From: Bacteroides xylanisolvens XB1A
GTDB lineage: Bacteria > Bacteroidota > Bacteroidia > Bacteroidales > Bacteroidaceae
DNA length: 64,000 bases
Direction: 5' to 3'
NCBI RefSeq assembly: GCF_000210075.1
Contig: NC_021017.1
Location: 1,229,233-1,293,232 of the forward strand
The translations under genes were made by a program, and so were the position numbers. This document shows positions 1 to 10,010 of the stretch, piece after piece (position 1 is the stretch's first letter; every line of letters begins with the position of its first letter). The notes under the pieces were generated by a model. It did not search any database, was not told the origin of the DNA, and saw only the letters and a list, made by a program, of their open reading frames with translations.

Positions 1-552
1 GGCGCTATTGAACCGGGAATGGTCAAGGTGCGTGATAACAACGGGGATGGAAAGATTACAGCTGATGACAGGGTACCTATCCGTAAAGATCCGAAGTTTA
101 CACTCTCCCTTTCTTCTACATGGAACTGGAAAGGATTTGACCTGTTCATGGACTGGTATGGAGTTTCCGGCAGAAAGATTAAGAACGGTTATTTGTACGA
201 GTATAATTCCGGTGGTTCTTTACGTGGAAAATTGAATGGGGTGAAGGTGGATTATTGGACTCCGTTCAATCCTTCGAACAAATTCCCACGTCCTTCTTAT
301 AGTGCGGACCCTGCATATTTGAGTGCCATTGCCATTCAGGATGCTTCTTATATCCGTTTACGCACCTTACAACTGGGATATACTTTCCCCACCCGACTAT
401 TGAAGAATACTCCGATTCATAAATTACGATTGTATGCAACTGCTACTAACTTGCTGACATTTACGGAGTTTAAATCTTATAGTCCCGAACTGACTCCAGG
501 GTCTTATCCGGAGTCCAGACAATATGTGTTTGGTGTCAATGTTTCATTCTAA
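1..552 (+). CDS. SusC-like TonB-dependent outer-membrane transporter, 3' end only
   Basis: This is the C-terminal part (183 codons) of a SusC/RagA-family TonB-linked receptor whose 5' end lies outside the window. The frame is open from base 1. It shows the alternating beta-strand pattern of the last barrel strands, an EF-hand-like DNNGDGKITADDR stretch near residue 16 that is common in late SusC loops, and the terminal phenylalanine (NVSF) expected for BAM-dependent insertion. SusC proteins import oligosaccharides across the outer membrane together with a SusD lid, and a susD-like gene follows after 14 bp. This identifies a polysaccharide utilisation locus. The substrate cannot be inferred from this fragment. 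Confidence 0.93.
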   Translation, partial: GAIEPGMVKVRDNNGDGKITADDRVPIRKDPKFTLSLSSTWNWKGFDLFMDWYGVSGRKIKNGYLYEYNSGGSLRGKLNGVKVDYWTPFNPSNKFPRPSYSADPAYLSAIAIQDASYIRLRTLQLGYTFPTRLLKNTPIHKLRLYATATNLLTFTEFKSYSPELTPGSYPESRQYVFGVNVSF

Positions 553-566
553 AATAAAGAATCCTT

Positions 567-2180
567 ATGAAAAAGTTAATATATACAGCCTTTGTCATTT
601 GCGGAATGTTGACCGCTTCCTGCTCGGATTTATTAAATCTGGAATCAAAAACAGACGTGACGAATAATTATCTGTTCACTACTCCCGAAGGATTGAATAC
701 TGCCGTTACAGGATTGTATTCCCTGGCACGTGAATTGCCGGGTGGAGCGGATAATAACGAATCTAATCTGTACATCGTTACCATGTGTGACTTTAATACG
801 GATATTGCCATACTTAGAGCAGGTGTTTCTACCTCAATCGGACGTTTGAATACAAGTTTTACTCCAAGTACTGGAGATGTCAATAAGTTCTGGAAACATC
901 ACTATGGGATTATCGGAAAAGCAAATGAAATTATTGTAGCGGCAGAAGCCTTGGGACTGGATGACAGCGACGTATTGCACGCATGGAGTGAAGCGAAATT
1001 CTTCAGAGGACGGAGCTATTTTGAACTTTGGAAACGCTTTGACCGCCTTTATCTGAATGTCACTCCAACCACTGTCGATAATCTGAAACGGGAGTATAAA
1101 CCGGCTTCTCATGAAGAACTGATGACACTGATGACGACTGACTTGGATGATGCGATGAAAGGTCTGGACTGGTCGCTTCCTCAAAATAACGGAAATGTAT
1201 TGTATGGACGGGTAACGAAAGCGACTGCCAAACATGTCCGTGCACAGGTTGCCATGTGGGAATCGGATTGGGATACAGCCATTGAGGAATGTGAAGACAT
1301 CTTTAAACAGGAGGGCATTTACTCAATGGAAAAGAAGGCCGAGAATGTATTTAATAGCGCAGATTTGAAATCCCCGGAAGTGTTGTGGAGTTTCCAATAT
1401 TCACAAAACTTGGGTGGAGGAGGTTCCGGAACTCCGGTTGCCGGACATCGTATCTCTATTCAGACCACTACCCGAATCAATAAAATTGCAGGTTGTATCA
1501 ATACGGCCGATCAGGGTGGATATGGTTGGGGACGTATTTATCCGAATACCTATTTATTGAGTTTGTATGATCAGGCTAAAGATACACGATACAATGAATT
1601 GTTCGTACACCGTTTCAAATACAATGATCCTACTTCTCCTAAATATGGCGAATTGATTCCCCTTGCGAAAAGTTCCAGTTATTGTGAGACGTTGCATTTC
1701 ATGTCGAAAAAATACTTTGATCAGTGGACTATGGCCGATAATCCGGACCGGACAACGGGATTCAAGGATTTGATTGTCTATCGACTGGCTGAAACTTACT
1801 TAATGGCGGCAGAAGCGTATATGCGCCGTGACGGAGGAATGAGCACGGATGCTCTGCGCTGTTACAATAAAACATGGGAACGTGCCGGGAATGACAAATT
1901 TGCGGGACCTCTGACGCAAGATATTCTTTTGGATGAATATGCCCGTGAACTGAACTTCGAGGGAGTCCGTTGGCCTTTACTAAAACGTTTGGGGCTTTTG
2001 GGTGAAAGGGTGAAAGCGCATTATGGCGAGACAAAAGCTGAAAATCCTTATTTAGATAAAGATTATGCGGAATGTCGTACCAGTTTTGTAGTTGGAAAGC
2101 ACGAATGTTGGCCTATTCCACAGGAGCAGATTGACTTGATGGGGAAAGAGAATTTTCCGCAGAATGAGAATTGGTATTAA
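567..2180 (+). CDS. SusD/RagB-like surface glycan-binding lipoprotein
   Basis: This 537-aa protein has an SPII signal peptide (MKKLIYTAFVICGMLTASC, lipidated Cys19), then the SusD-type start SDLLNLESKTDVTNNYLF. The C-terminal RagB/SusD region contains the typical GVRWPLLKRLGL and CWPIPQEQIDL motifs, and the length is normal for the family. SusD proteins form the hinged lid on the SusC barrel and deliver oligosaccharides to it. The gene starts 14 bp after the susC stop, so the two are co-transcribed. The ligand is unknown, but the downstream GH2 and agarase-like enzymes suggest a galactose-containing glycan. Confidence 0.93.
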   Translation: MKKLIYTAFVICGMLTASCSDLLNLESKTDVTNNYLFTTPEGLNTAVTGLYSLARELPGGADNNESNLYIVTMCDFNTDIAILRAGVSTSIGRLNTSFTPSTGDVNKFWKHHYGIIGKANEIIVAAEALGLDDSDVLHAWSEAKFFRGRSYFELWKRFDRLYLNVTPTTVDNLKREYKPASHEELMTLMTTDLDDAMKGLDWSLPQNNGNVLYGRVTKATAKHVRAQVAMWESDWDTAIEECEDIFKQEGIYSMEKKAENVFNSADLKSPEVLWSFQYSQNLGGGGSGTPVAGHRISIQTTTRINKIAGCINTADQGGYGWGRIYPNTYLLSLYDQAKDTRYNELFVHRFKYNDPTSPKYGELIPLAKSSSYCETLHFMSKKYFDQWTMADNPDRTTGFKDLIVYRLAETYLMAAEAYMRRDGGMSTDALRCYNKTWERAGNDKFAGPLTQDILLDEYARELNFEGVRWPLLKRLGLLGERVKAHYGETKAENPYLDKDYAECRTSFVVGKHECWPIPQEQIDLMGKENFPQNENWY

Positions 2181-2205
2181 GCGATTGATTATCTGTAAAA
2201 CATGA

Positions 2206-4320
2206 ATGAGTATGAAAAGAATAATATATCTGTTATTGATTTTAAATCTGGGGCTGCTTTCCTGTGTCGATGATGCGTCGGTACGTGTGATGCCTGAATT
2301 TAATTGTAAAGATACAAAAGTAAACCTGGCAAAAGCGGCGGGTTCTTCCGTCACATCGCTATTATATACTAATGTCGGTCAGGTTGTTGCTCAATATCAA
2401 GCGGAGTGGCTTTCTGTAGATGTAAACGCTAAAAGTGTAATATACACTGCCTTGACGCAGAATGACGGTGAGGATGCAAGGAGTACTGTCGTGAAACTGA
2501 CTTGCGGTTCATATACAGTGGAAGTGACGGTTACACAGGATTCCAAAGAACCGGACCTTTCTTTGAAGGTAGGACAAAGTGTAGATGATGGTATCGGTAT
2601 GATTTTCTGGGTGGATCCTTCGGACAAGATGGTAGGAAAAGCTGTATCTGTAAAACGTCAGGGAGGAAATCCTTTTGAGGCCTCTGTGATGTCTCATAAT
2701 GCGCTTTCTACAGTGAATGGATATGCCAATACGGCTTTGTTTACTGCTCCTGCTGCAAATGATGCAGTGGCATACTGTCAGTCGCTGGGTGAGGGATGGT
2801 ATCTGCCTGCACGTGATGAGTTATGGGAGTTGTTTGATGTTTACAACGGTATTGGACATGCTGACCCGGATTTTGCTTCGGTTGTACCTGATAAGTTGAC
2901 GGAAGTTGAAAAAGCGGCACGTGCGGCATTTGATAAGATGTTGACCGATTTGCAGGGTGATGTAATAAACGAGGCTGCCGGTTCGGGCAATGGGGAAAGC
3001 TATTGGTCGAGTACGGAAAATGCAGCAGGGGATAAGGCTTATTGGGTACGTTTCGGAAAGTCTGGTGCTGATGCAGGAAATAAAACAGCTACCAACCGTT
3101 TTGTGAGATGTATGCGCACAATTGGTGATTATACTTATCCTGAAGAGCCGGCAACTCTGACGGTGGCTCCCAATCCTGTGACATTGGAAGGTGCTAACGA
3201 AGCGGAAGCAAATGTTACGTTGACATCCAATAAGAGTGTATTCAGCGTAGTGTTGGCAGATGATTCCTGGCTTTCATATACTATTTCAGGTACTACAGTT
3301 ACGTTCAAGGCAAAATCAAAAAATACCACTGGTAATATTCGTACGACAATTGCTACAATAACAGCCGGTACTGGCGCAGCCGCAAAAGCAGTGGAGGTAA
3401 CAGTGAATCAAAATGTAGCTGCCGAGGGAGACGCTTCCCTCGAATTGAGTACCAATGCGGTGACTATTACTCCTGATGCGGTAGCAAAATCAGAGGTAAT
3501 TACAATGATTTCTGATGAGACGGAATTTGCAATAAATATCACTGATGAATCTTGGGTGAAAGCGTATGTTGATGTAACAAGTAAAACTCTTTATTTTTGG
3601 ACTTTATCTCCCAATCTGAATAGTTCTAGCCGGGTAACGACTGCTACGGTAACAGCCGGAAGCGGAGCGAATGCGCCTAAACAAGAGGTTACGATTACAC
3701 AGAGAGGACTTTTAAGTTCCGAGTTTGCGGTGGGACAGGTAATTGCGGATAATGGATCGTTGAAAGGAGGCATTGTTTTCTGGGTAGATGCAACTAATCG
3801 TGGTAAGGCTAAGATTATGTCGTTGGACAGAGAGAATTTGGCATGGTCTACAGCAGGCTCTCCGGCTTCTACTGGTTTGACTTTATCTAATGATAACGGT
3901 TTGGCAAATACTACTGCCTTGGCAGCATTGCCGAATGCAGCGGAAATGCCTGCTCTTAAATATTGCATGGATAAAGGTTCCGGATGGTATTGGCCTACAA
4001 GATCGGATCTGGAACAGATGTTTGAAACCTATAATGGGACTAAAGTAGCAGATGCGACGGAGGATAATCCGAATGCGATTACTGATTTTGAGAAAGCAAA
4101 TCGTGCGGCATGGGATCTGATAGTTACTAATGTAGGAGGAACTGCTATGAATACGGCAGCGGCTTCTTCTACCGGAGATTCTTATTGGGCTAGTCGTGAA
4201 ACGTCAAGTGGTACAAATGCATTTTATGTACGTTTTGGAAAACCGCTTGCTTGGGATAAAGCAAATGGGAAAAAGTCTGGGGCAAGATATATTCGCGCAG
4301 TCCGTTCAATCTCGAAATAA
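2206..4320 (+). CDS. BACON / FISUMP-like multidomain lipoprotein of the PUL
   Basis: This 704-aa lipoprotein has the signal MSMKRIIYLLLILNLGLLSC followed by acidic VDD, which favours surface display. I read five units: a BACON-like beta-sandwich (about 35-120), a DUF1566/FISUMP-like C-type-lectin-like domain (about 125-310, GWYLPARDELWELF and SYWSSTEN), two further BACON-like repeats (about 318-405 and 410-500), and a second FISUMP-like domain (about 505-704, GWYWPTRSDLEQMF and SYWASRET). The two FISUMP-like units are clearly related, so the protein arose by internal duplication. Its position after susD, where SusE/F-like surface glycan-binding proteins normally sit, suggests accessory binding. 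No catalytic motif is seen. An ATG two codons later (2212) is an equally plausible start. Confidence 0.85.
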   Translation: MSMKRIIYLLLILNLGLLSCVDDASVRVMPEFNCKDTKVNLAKAAGSSVTSLLYTNVGQVVAQYQAEWLSVDVNAKSVIYTALTQNDGEDARSTVVKLTCGSYTVEVTVTQDSKEPDLSLKVGQSVDDGIGMIFWVDPSDKMVGKAVSVKRQGGNPFEASVMSHNALSTVNGYANTALFTAPAANDAVAYCQSLGEGWYLPARDELWELFDVYNGIGHADPDFASVVPDKLTEVEKAARAAFDKMLTDLQGDVINEAAGSGNGESYWSSTENAAGDKAYWVRFGKSGADAGNKTATNRFVRCMRTIGDYTYPEEPATLTVAPNPVTLEGANEAEANVTLTSNKSVFSVVLADDSWLSYTISGTTVTFKAKSKNTTGNIRTTIATITAGTGAAAKAVEVTVNQNVAAEGDASLELSTNAVTITPDAVAKSEVITMISDETEFAINITDESWVKAYVDVTSKTLYFWTLSPNLNSSSRVTTATVTAGSGANAPKQEVTITQRGLLSSEFAVGQVIADNGSLKGGIVFWVDATNRGKAKIMSLDRENLAWSTAGSPASTGLTLSNDNGLANTTALAALPNAAEMPALKYCMDKGSGWYWPTRSDLEQMFETYNGTKVADATEDNPNAITDFEKANRAAWDLIVTNVGGTAMNTAAASSTGDSYWASRETSSGTNAFYVRFGKPLAWDKANGKKSGARYIRAVRSISK

Positions 4321-6995
4321 TGGTATTAGGAATGTATAAGGTATATAGAAAAATAATCTTAGCCTGCTTGTTATTGATTGTTGCCAGCACGGTCTGCGGT
4401 CAGCGTGTGACGCAAACGATCAACGATGGTTGGAAGTTCTCCCTCTTTGAGGGAGACGCGTCCACTGCTGACTTTGATGTGTCCGGTTGGACTGACGTTT
4501 CCATTCCTCATACTTGGAATTCAAAAGATGCAGAAGATGAAATCCCCGGTTATTTCCGGGGAAAAGGCTGGTACAGGAAAGCCGTGACAGTGGAGGAACT
4601 GATTGCAGGTCAAAGAGTTTATCTTTGTTTTGAAGGAGCCAATCAGGAGACAAATGTATTTGTGAATGGAAAGTTGGTAGGGAATCATAAAGGTGGTTAT
4701 TCTGCTTTTACGTTTGATGTGACTGACTATGTTCATACCGGACGCAATCTGGTAGCAGTGAGTGTTGACAACTCTTATAATCCGGATATTGCTCCTCTTT
4801 CGGCAGACTTTACTTTCTTCGGCGGACTTTATCGGGATGTTTATCTGGTGTATACTTCGCCCGTGCAACTGTCTACCACCCATTATGCTTCCAGTGGAGT
4901 ATATCTCAAAACTGTTGGAATAACAGACGCTCAAGCGGAAGTGTGTGCAAAAACATTCTTGTCCAATGCTTTGAAAAGTAATCAGGCATTGATTCTTGAA
5001 ACGGAGATTTTGGATGCAGACGGCAATAGAGTGGCACTTTCCGCAAAGAAAGTGAATGTGAAGGCAGGAGAGAAGAATGTAGCCTTTGAAGCGTTGATGA
5101 CTATTGCGCAACCCAAACGGTGGGATGTTGATTCTCCTTATTTATATAAGGTGTATAGCCGTTTGAAGAATAAAAAGGGAGAAGTTCTCGATTGCGTTGT
5201 TAATCCGCTGGGAATCCGTGAATATCATTTTGATGCGGAGAAAGGTTTTTTCCTGAACGGAAAATATCGGAAATTGATTGGTACCAGCCGGCATCAGGAT
5301 TACAAAGGAATGGGGAATGCCTTGCGGGATGAAATGCATATCCGGGATATACAGTTGAGTAAGGATATGGGAAGTAATTTCCTGCGAGTGGCTCATTATC
5401 CGCAAGATCCGGTTGTGATGCAGATGTGTGATAAGTTGGGGCTGTTGACTTCGGTTGAAATTCCGATTGTAAATGCCATTACTCAAAGTAGGGCGTTTAT
5501 GGACAACTGTGTGGAACAGGCTACGGAAATGGTTTGTCAGAACTATAATTATCCGTCTGTCATCATTTGGGCTTACATGAATGAAGTGCTTTTGCGTCCT
5601 CCCTTTAATCCTGACAACAAGAAAGAACGGGCGGAATATATGAAGTTTCTTCATCAAATAGCTTCGGCTGTTGAGGCGCAGATCAGAAGTCTGGACTCGG
5701 AACGCTATACCATGTTGCCTTGTCATTCTGCTTCCCAAATCTATCAGGAAGCAGGGATTACTGAATTGCCGATGTTATTGGGATTTAATCTTTATAATGG
5801 ATGGTATGGTGGTAATTTGGACGGATTTGAAGAGAAACTGGAAGAACTTCACAAGGAGTTTCCTCATAAACCGTTGCTTATTACCGAATATGGGGCGGAT
5901 GTAGATACTCGTATTCATTCTTTTTCGCCGGTGCGGTTTGATTTTAGTTGTGAGTTTGGTTCTGTCTATCATGAACATTATTTGCCTGAAATTCTAAAGA
6001 GGGATTATATAGTGGGGGCTATGGTCTGGAATTTGAATGATTTTTATTCCGAAGCCAGAAGAAATGCTATGCCTCATGTGAACAATAAAGGGTTGGTAAG
6101 TACGGATAGAGAACGTAAGGATGGATATTATCTTTATCAGGCTTATCTGAAAGAGTCACCTGTCCTGCATATTGCTTCTAAATCTTGGAAGAATAGGGCA
6201 GGAGCCAGTCGGGATGGAAAGAGTTGTACGCAACCGCTGAAAGTTTATACTAACGCGGATAAGGTGGAGGTCTTTTTGAATGGAAAAAGTTTGGGAGTAT
6301 ATCCGGTAGCAGATAAGGTGGTTTCCGTGGACATTCCTTTTGTAAACGGAAAGAATGTGGTGGATGCTGTGATTGAAAAGGAGGGACGTGAATATCGTGA
6401 CCAGTATGTTTGTGATTTTAAATGTGTCAATGTGAAGAATGGCTTTACGGAAATCAATGTATTACTGGGTGCTCGACGCTATTTTGAGGACCGGATAGCA
6501 GAGATGTGCTGGATACCCGAACAGGCTTATGCAGAAGGTTCATGGGGATATATTGGTGGGGAAGTGGCTCCGAACAAAACTCGTTACGGTTCTTTGCCGG
6601 CCAGCGATACAGATATACTGGGGACGGATCAGGATCCTGTCTTCCAGACACAGCGAGTAGGCATTGAAGCTTTTAAGGCAGATGTACCGGATGGTGTTTA
6701 TGCTGTATATTTGTATTGGACAGAACTTACTTCTGAAAATAAAAGAGAGGCTTTGGTGTATAATTTAGGAAATGATGTGGTGAGGGAGGACTATATTAAC
6801 CGGGTATTTTCTGTGGATATAAATGGAGTATCTGTTGCCAAGCAACTGAATATTGCAGAAGAATACGGTTCCGAACGTGCGGTTATTAAGAAATATATTG
6901 TTCCGGTTTCACAAGGAAAGGGGCTTGTTGTTCGTTTTGGAGCGGTGGAGTCTGTGCCCATTTTAAATGCAATACGAATCGTAAAAGAATATTAG
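4320..6995 (+). CDS. Glycoside hydrolase family 2, beta-galactosidase-like
   Basis: This 891-aa GH2 enzyme has a signal peptide (hydrophobic ILACLLLIVAS, Gln after the likely cleavage site), so it is secreted to the periplasm. Order of domains: GH2 sugar-binding jelly roll (about 35-180, PGYFRGKGWYRK), immunoglobulin-like domain (about 185-300), TIM barrel (about 305-620) with the acid/base in YMNE (Glu422) and the nucleophile in ITEYGAD (Glu523), a DUF4982-type Ig domain (about 645-720), and a malectin-like C-terminal domain (about 735-891). GH2 members are mainly exo-beta-galactosidases, glucuronidases or mannosidases; the family alone does not fix specificity. The ATG overlaps the previous stop (TAATG). 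An internal ATG at 4332 sits just before the signal peptide and may be the real start. Confidence 0.9.
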   Translation: MVLGMYKVYRKIILACLLLIVASTVCGQRVTQTINDGWKFSLFEGDASTADFDVSGWTDVSIPHTWNSKDAEDEIPGYFRGKGWYRKAVTVEELIAGQRVYLCFEGANQETNVFVNGKLVGNHKGGYSAFTFDVTDYVHTGRNLVAVSVDNSYNPDIAPLSADFTFFGGLYRDVYLVYTSPVQLSTTHYASSGVYLKTVGITDAQAEVCAKTFLSNALKSNQALILETEILDADGNRVALSAKKVNVKAGEKNVAFEALMTIAQPKRWDVDSPYLYKVYSRLKNKKGEVLDCVVNPLGIREYHFDAEKGFFLNGKYRKLIGTSRHQDYKGMGNALRDEMHIRDIQLSKDMGSNFLRVAHYPQDPVVMQMCDKLGLLTSVEIPIVNAITQSRAFMDNCVEQATEMVCQNYNYPSVIIWAYMNEVLLRPPFNPDNKKERAEYMKFLHQIASAVEAQIRSLDSERYTMLPCHSASQIYQEAGITELPMLLGFNLYNGWYGGNLDGFEEKLEELHKEFPHKPLLITEYGADVDTRIHSFSPVRFDFSCEFGSVYHEHYLPEILKRDYIVGAMVWNLNDFYSEARRNAMPHVNNKGLVSTDRERKDGYYLYQAYLKESPVLHIASKSWKNRAGASRDGKSCTQPLKVYTNADKVEVFLNGKSLGVYPVADKVVSVDIPFVNGKNVVDAVIEKEGREYRDQYVCDFKCVNVKNGFTEINVLLGARRYFEDRIAEMCWIPEQAYAEGSWGYIGGEVAPNKTRYGSLPASDTDILGTDQDPVFQTQRVGIEAFKADVPDGVYAVYLYWTELTSENKREALVYNLGNDVVREDYINRVFSVDINGVSVAKQLNIAEEYGSERAVIKKYIVPVSQGKGLVVRFGAVESVPILNAIRIVKEY

Positions 6996-8411
6996 ATGAT
7001 GAAAAATAGTATAGTTATATTGTTTTTACTGCTGTTATCCCAGTTTGGTTATGCCCAGGGACGTACATTTAAGGTCACTGCCCGTCCGTGGGTGAAAGGA
7101 CAGAAAAATCTGCCTTGGAAAGAGTATGATACCCGTACTATTGCTCAATTGGATGGGTTCAAACCTACTGGTAAAGTACGTGTGAATAAGTATGGAAGTG
7201 ATTTGGATGCTTCCAGGCATCGGGCTACAGGATTTTTCAGGGTAGAACGTATCGGAGATCGATGGTGGATGATTGATCCCGATGGGTATCGGCATTTGCA
7301 GAAAGTGGTGGTAGGAGTACGTTTAGGTACTTCCGAACGCAATAAACAAGCAATGCTGGACAAATTCGGTACGGAGGAAAAATGGATCGAAGGAACGGCA
7401 CGGATGATTCATTCGCTGGGCTTTTCCGGGGCCGGCTCCTGGAGTAATGAAGAAGCTATTGCCTCTTACAATGCCTCTCATAAGGAGGTACTGACTCGCT
7501 CAATCATTCTGAACCTGATGAGTGGATATGGGAAGAAACGAGGAGGAACTTATCAGTTACCTGGTAATACGGGATATCCTAATCAGTGTATTTTCGTTTT
7601 TGACCCGGAGTTCGAAACCTATTGCGATGAGATGGCACAAAAACTGGTCGCAAATAAAACGGATAAAAATATCATCGGCTATTTTTCGGATAATGAATTG
7701 CCGTTCGGGCCGAAGAATCTGGAGGGGTATCTGACTTTGAAGAATCCCAATGATCCGGGAAGATTGTATGCAGAATCCTGGTTGAAACAGCAGGGTATTA
7801 CTTTGCAACAAATTACGGACGAACATCGGGAAGAGTTTGCGGGAGTAGTAGCGGAACGATACTACAAAGTGGTGTCGGAAGCGATTCGGAAGTATGATCC
7901 CAATCACCTTTATTTAGGTAGTCGTCTACATGGAAAACCTAAGTTTGTCCGCCAGATTGTGGAAGCGGCAGGCAGGTATTGTGATGTCGTTGCTATTAAC
8001 TACTATGGTGCATGGACACCGAATGAGAAGACCATGAAGCATTGGGGCGAATGGGCTCAAAAACCTTTCATCATCACGGAATTTTATACGAAAGGAATGG
8101 ATTCAGGGCTGGCAAACACAACAGGGGCAGGTTTCACCGTTCAAACCCAGCAGGAACGTGGATATGCCTACCAGCATTTTGTTTTAGGATTATTGGAAAG
8201 TGGGAATTGTGTCGGATGGCATTGGTTCCGTTATCAGGATAATGATCCGACGGCAAAAGGGGTAGATCCTTCGAATCTGGACTCTAACAAGGGACTGGTA
8301 GATAATGAATACAATTTTTATAAACCGTTGGCTGATGCTATGAAAGAATTGAATATCAACGCTTATCGTTTGGCTGACTGGTTCGACCAACAATCAACTA
8401 ATAATAAATAA
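6996..8411 (+). CDS. Clan GH-A agarase-like glycoside hydrolase, secreted (paralogue 1)
   Basis: This 471-aa enzyme has a cleavable signal peptide (SQFGYAQG) and no lipobox, so it is probably periplasmic. It resembles Bacteroides proteins annotated as beta-agarase (GH50/GH86-like TIM barrels). Visible motifs are RWWMIDPDGYRHL at the barrel entry, FSDNELPF with the likely acid/base Glu234, INYYGAW on a late strand, ITEFYTKG with the likely nucleophile Glu362, and GWHWFRYQD near the end. The start abuts the GH2 stop. The protein is a clear paralogue of the next gene. Being periplasmic, it probably acts on imported oligosaccharides. The CAZy family and substrate are inference; agarose, porphyran or another beta-galactan are candidates. 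Confidence 0.82.
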   Translation: MMKNSIVILFLLLLSQFGYAQGRTFKVTARPWVKGQKNLPWKEYDTRTIAQLDGFKPTGKVRVNKYGSDLDASRHRATGFFRVERIGDRWWMIDPDGYRHLQKVVVGVRLGTSERNKQAMLDKFGTEEKWIEGTARMIHSLGFSGAGSWSNEEAIASYNASHKEVLTRSIILNLMSGYGKKRGGTYQLPGNTGYPNQCIFVFDPEFETYCDEMAQKLVANKTDKNIIGYFSDNELPFGPKNLEGYLTLKNPNDPGRLYAESWLKQQGITLQQITDEHREEFAGVVAERYYKVVSEAIRKYDPNHLYLGSRLHGKPKFVRQIVEAAGRYCDVVAINYYGAWTPNEKTMKHWGEWAQKPFIITEFYTKGMDSGLANTTGAGFTVQTQQERGYAYQHFVLGLLESGNCVGWHWFRYQDNDPTAKGVDPSNLDSNKGLVDNEYNFYKPLADAMKELNINAYRLADWFDQQSTNNK

Positions 8412-8421
8412 AATACATACC

Positions 8422-9975
8422 ATGAAAAAACTATTTATATTGGGAACTTTTCTGTTTATAAGTTCTATTCCTATGGTGTCTTGTACGGATGATGATGATA
8501 AAGATCCTAATTTTATGCCTCCTGACATAGTGATGGGAGGGGGAGATGTAGAGTCGGAATATCCGGAGGATTTGCCTGCTCCCGGAGCTTCTGTGATGTA
8601 TACTCCGTCATTAAATGCCAATATGTATCGCCCTATCAGTGTTAAGTATTCCAGTGCTTATCCGCCTATATCTAGTTGGAAAACAGAGAATACACGTATT
8701 ATTGCGTATATGGACGGGTATAAGCCGGCTATTAAAACGTTGAAAGCGTATCAGGAGTCGGTTAATAAATACGGAAGTTCGACTACACTTCCGAAACAGG
8801 CGGCTACGGGAAGATTTTATACGAAGAAAATAGACGGACGTTGGTGGTTGGTTGATCCGGAAGGTTGTCTGCATCTGGAACGTAGTGCGACTTCTTTGCG
8901 TAAGGGAACTTCCAGTCGTAATAAAACGGCCTGGAATAGCAGGTTTGGAACTGACGAAAAATGGTTGTCTACTACTCAACGTGAATTGAGTGAGATCGGC
9001 TTTCACGGTACAGGTGCTTTCTGCACAGGAACTTATTCACTGATTCAGACTCATAATGCTTCCAATCCGAGCAGTCCGTTAACTTTGGCGCCTTCATTTG
9101 CTTTTTTAAGCCAGTTCAAGAGTGCGAAGTCTTATAATTATCCCGGAGGAAGCGATGATAACGCGGCAGGTCTTGTGTTTTATAATGGATGGACTGAATG
9201 GTGTGAATCATATTTGGCAGGTAGTGCTTTCGCAGATTATTTGCGGGATCCTAATGTGCTAGGTTTCTTTTCTGATAATGAGATAAACTTCTCTTCAAAC
9301 AGTTCCCGGATTTTGGATCGTTTTCTGGCTATCAGTAACTCAAGTGATCCGGCTTATGTTGCGGCGAAAGCTTTTATGGATTCTAAAGGTACGCAAAGTG
9401 TGACGGATGACTTGAATAATGAGTTTGCCGGGATTGTAGCAGAGAAATATTATAAAGCAGTGAAAGAGGCAGTGAAGAAAGTAGATGATAAGTTGCTTTA
9501 TCTGGGAACTAGATTACATGGAACTCCTAAATATATGGAAGGAGTAGTGAGAGCTGCCGGAAAATATTGTGATGTTATTTCTATCAACTATTATAGTCGT
9601 TGGAGTCCTGAACTGACAACAGCGATTGCTGATTGGGCTAATTGGGCGGACAAACCGTTTCTTGTAAGTGAGTTTTATACGAAAGGGGTGGAGGACTCTG
9701 ATCTGAATAACCAGTCGGGAGCCGGATATTCTGTCCCTACACAAAACGAGAGAGCTTATGCTTATCAGCATTTTACATTAGGATTGCTTGAAGCTAAGAA
9801 TTGTATCGGATGGCATTGGTTCAAATATCAGGATGATGATGGTACGGATAATTCGTCGAAACCTGCTAATAAAGGTCTTTATGATAATTCTTATCAACTC
9901 TTTCCTTATTTATCTTTCTTTGCCCGCGAATTGAATTTTAATGCGTATGATTTGATTCAGTATTTTGATAAATAG
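8422..9975 (+). CDS. Clan GH-A agarase-like glycoside hydrolase, surface lipoprotein (paralogue 2)
   Basis: This 517-aa enzyme is homologous to the preceding one over the whole barrel: RWWLVDPEGCLHLE, FFSDNEINF (likely acid/base Glu287), YLGTRLHGTPKY, INYYSRWSP, VSEFYTKG (likely nucleophile Glu417) and GWHWFKYQDDD. It differs by a lipobox (FISSIPMVSC) followed at once by TDDDDKD, which matches the acidic lipoprotein export signal of Bacteroides surface lipoproteins, and by an extra N-terminal linker of about 60 aa. I infer that this copy makes the first cuts outside the cell and paralogue 1 works in the periplasm. It is the last gene of the PUL and a hairpin follows. Confidence 0.83.
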   Translation: MKKLFILGTFLFISSIPMVSCTDDDDKDPNFMPPDIVMGGGDVESEYPEDLPAPGASVMYTPSLNANMYRPISVKYSSAYPPISSWKTENTRIIAYMDGYKPAIKTLKAYQESVNKYGSSTTLPKQAATGRFYTKKIDGRWWLVDPEGCLHLERSATSLRKGTSSRNKTAWNSRFGTDEKWLSTTQRELSEIGFHGTGAFCTGTYSLIQTHNASNPSSPLTLAPSFAFLSQFKSAKSYNYPGGSDDNAAGLVFYNGWTEWCESYLAGSAFADYLRDPNVLGFFSDNEINFSSNSSRILDRFLAISNSSDPAYVAAKAFMDSKGTQSVTDDLNNEFAGIVAEKYYKAVKEAVKKVDDKLLYLGTRLHGTPKYMEGVVRAAGKYCDVISINYYSRWSPELTTAIADWANWADKPFLVSEFYTKGVEDSDLNNQSGAGYSVPTQNERAYAYQHFTLGLLEAKNCIGWHWFKYQDDDGTDNSSKPANKGLYDNSYQLFPYLSFFARELNFNAYDLIQYFDK

Positions 9976-10010
9976 GTGTTTGTTTCTATATAATATTTGA
10001 GAGGAAAAAC

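Noticed and set aside
4521..5738. Two nearly 200-aa minus-strand frames opposite the GH2 gene
   Set aside because: They are antisense shadows; the composition (Ser/Ile/His-rich) is not protein-like and the GH2 frame has intact catalytic motifs.
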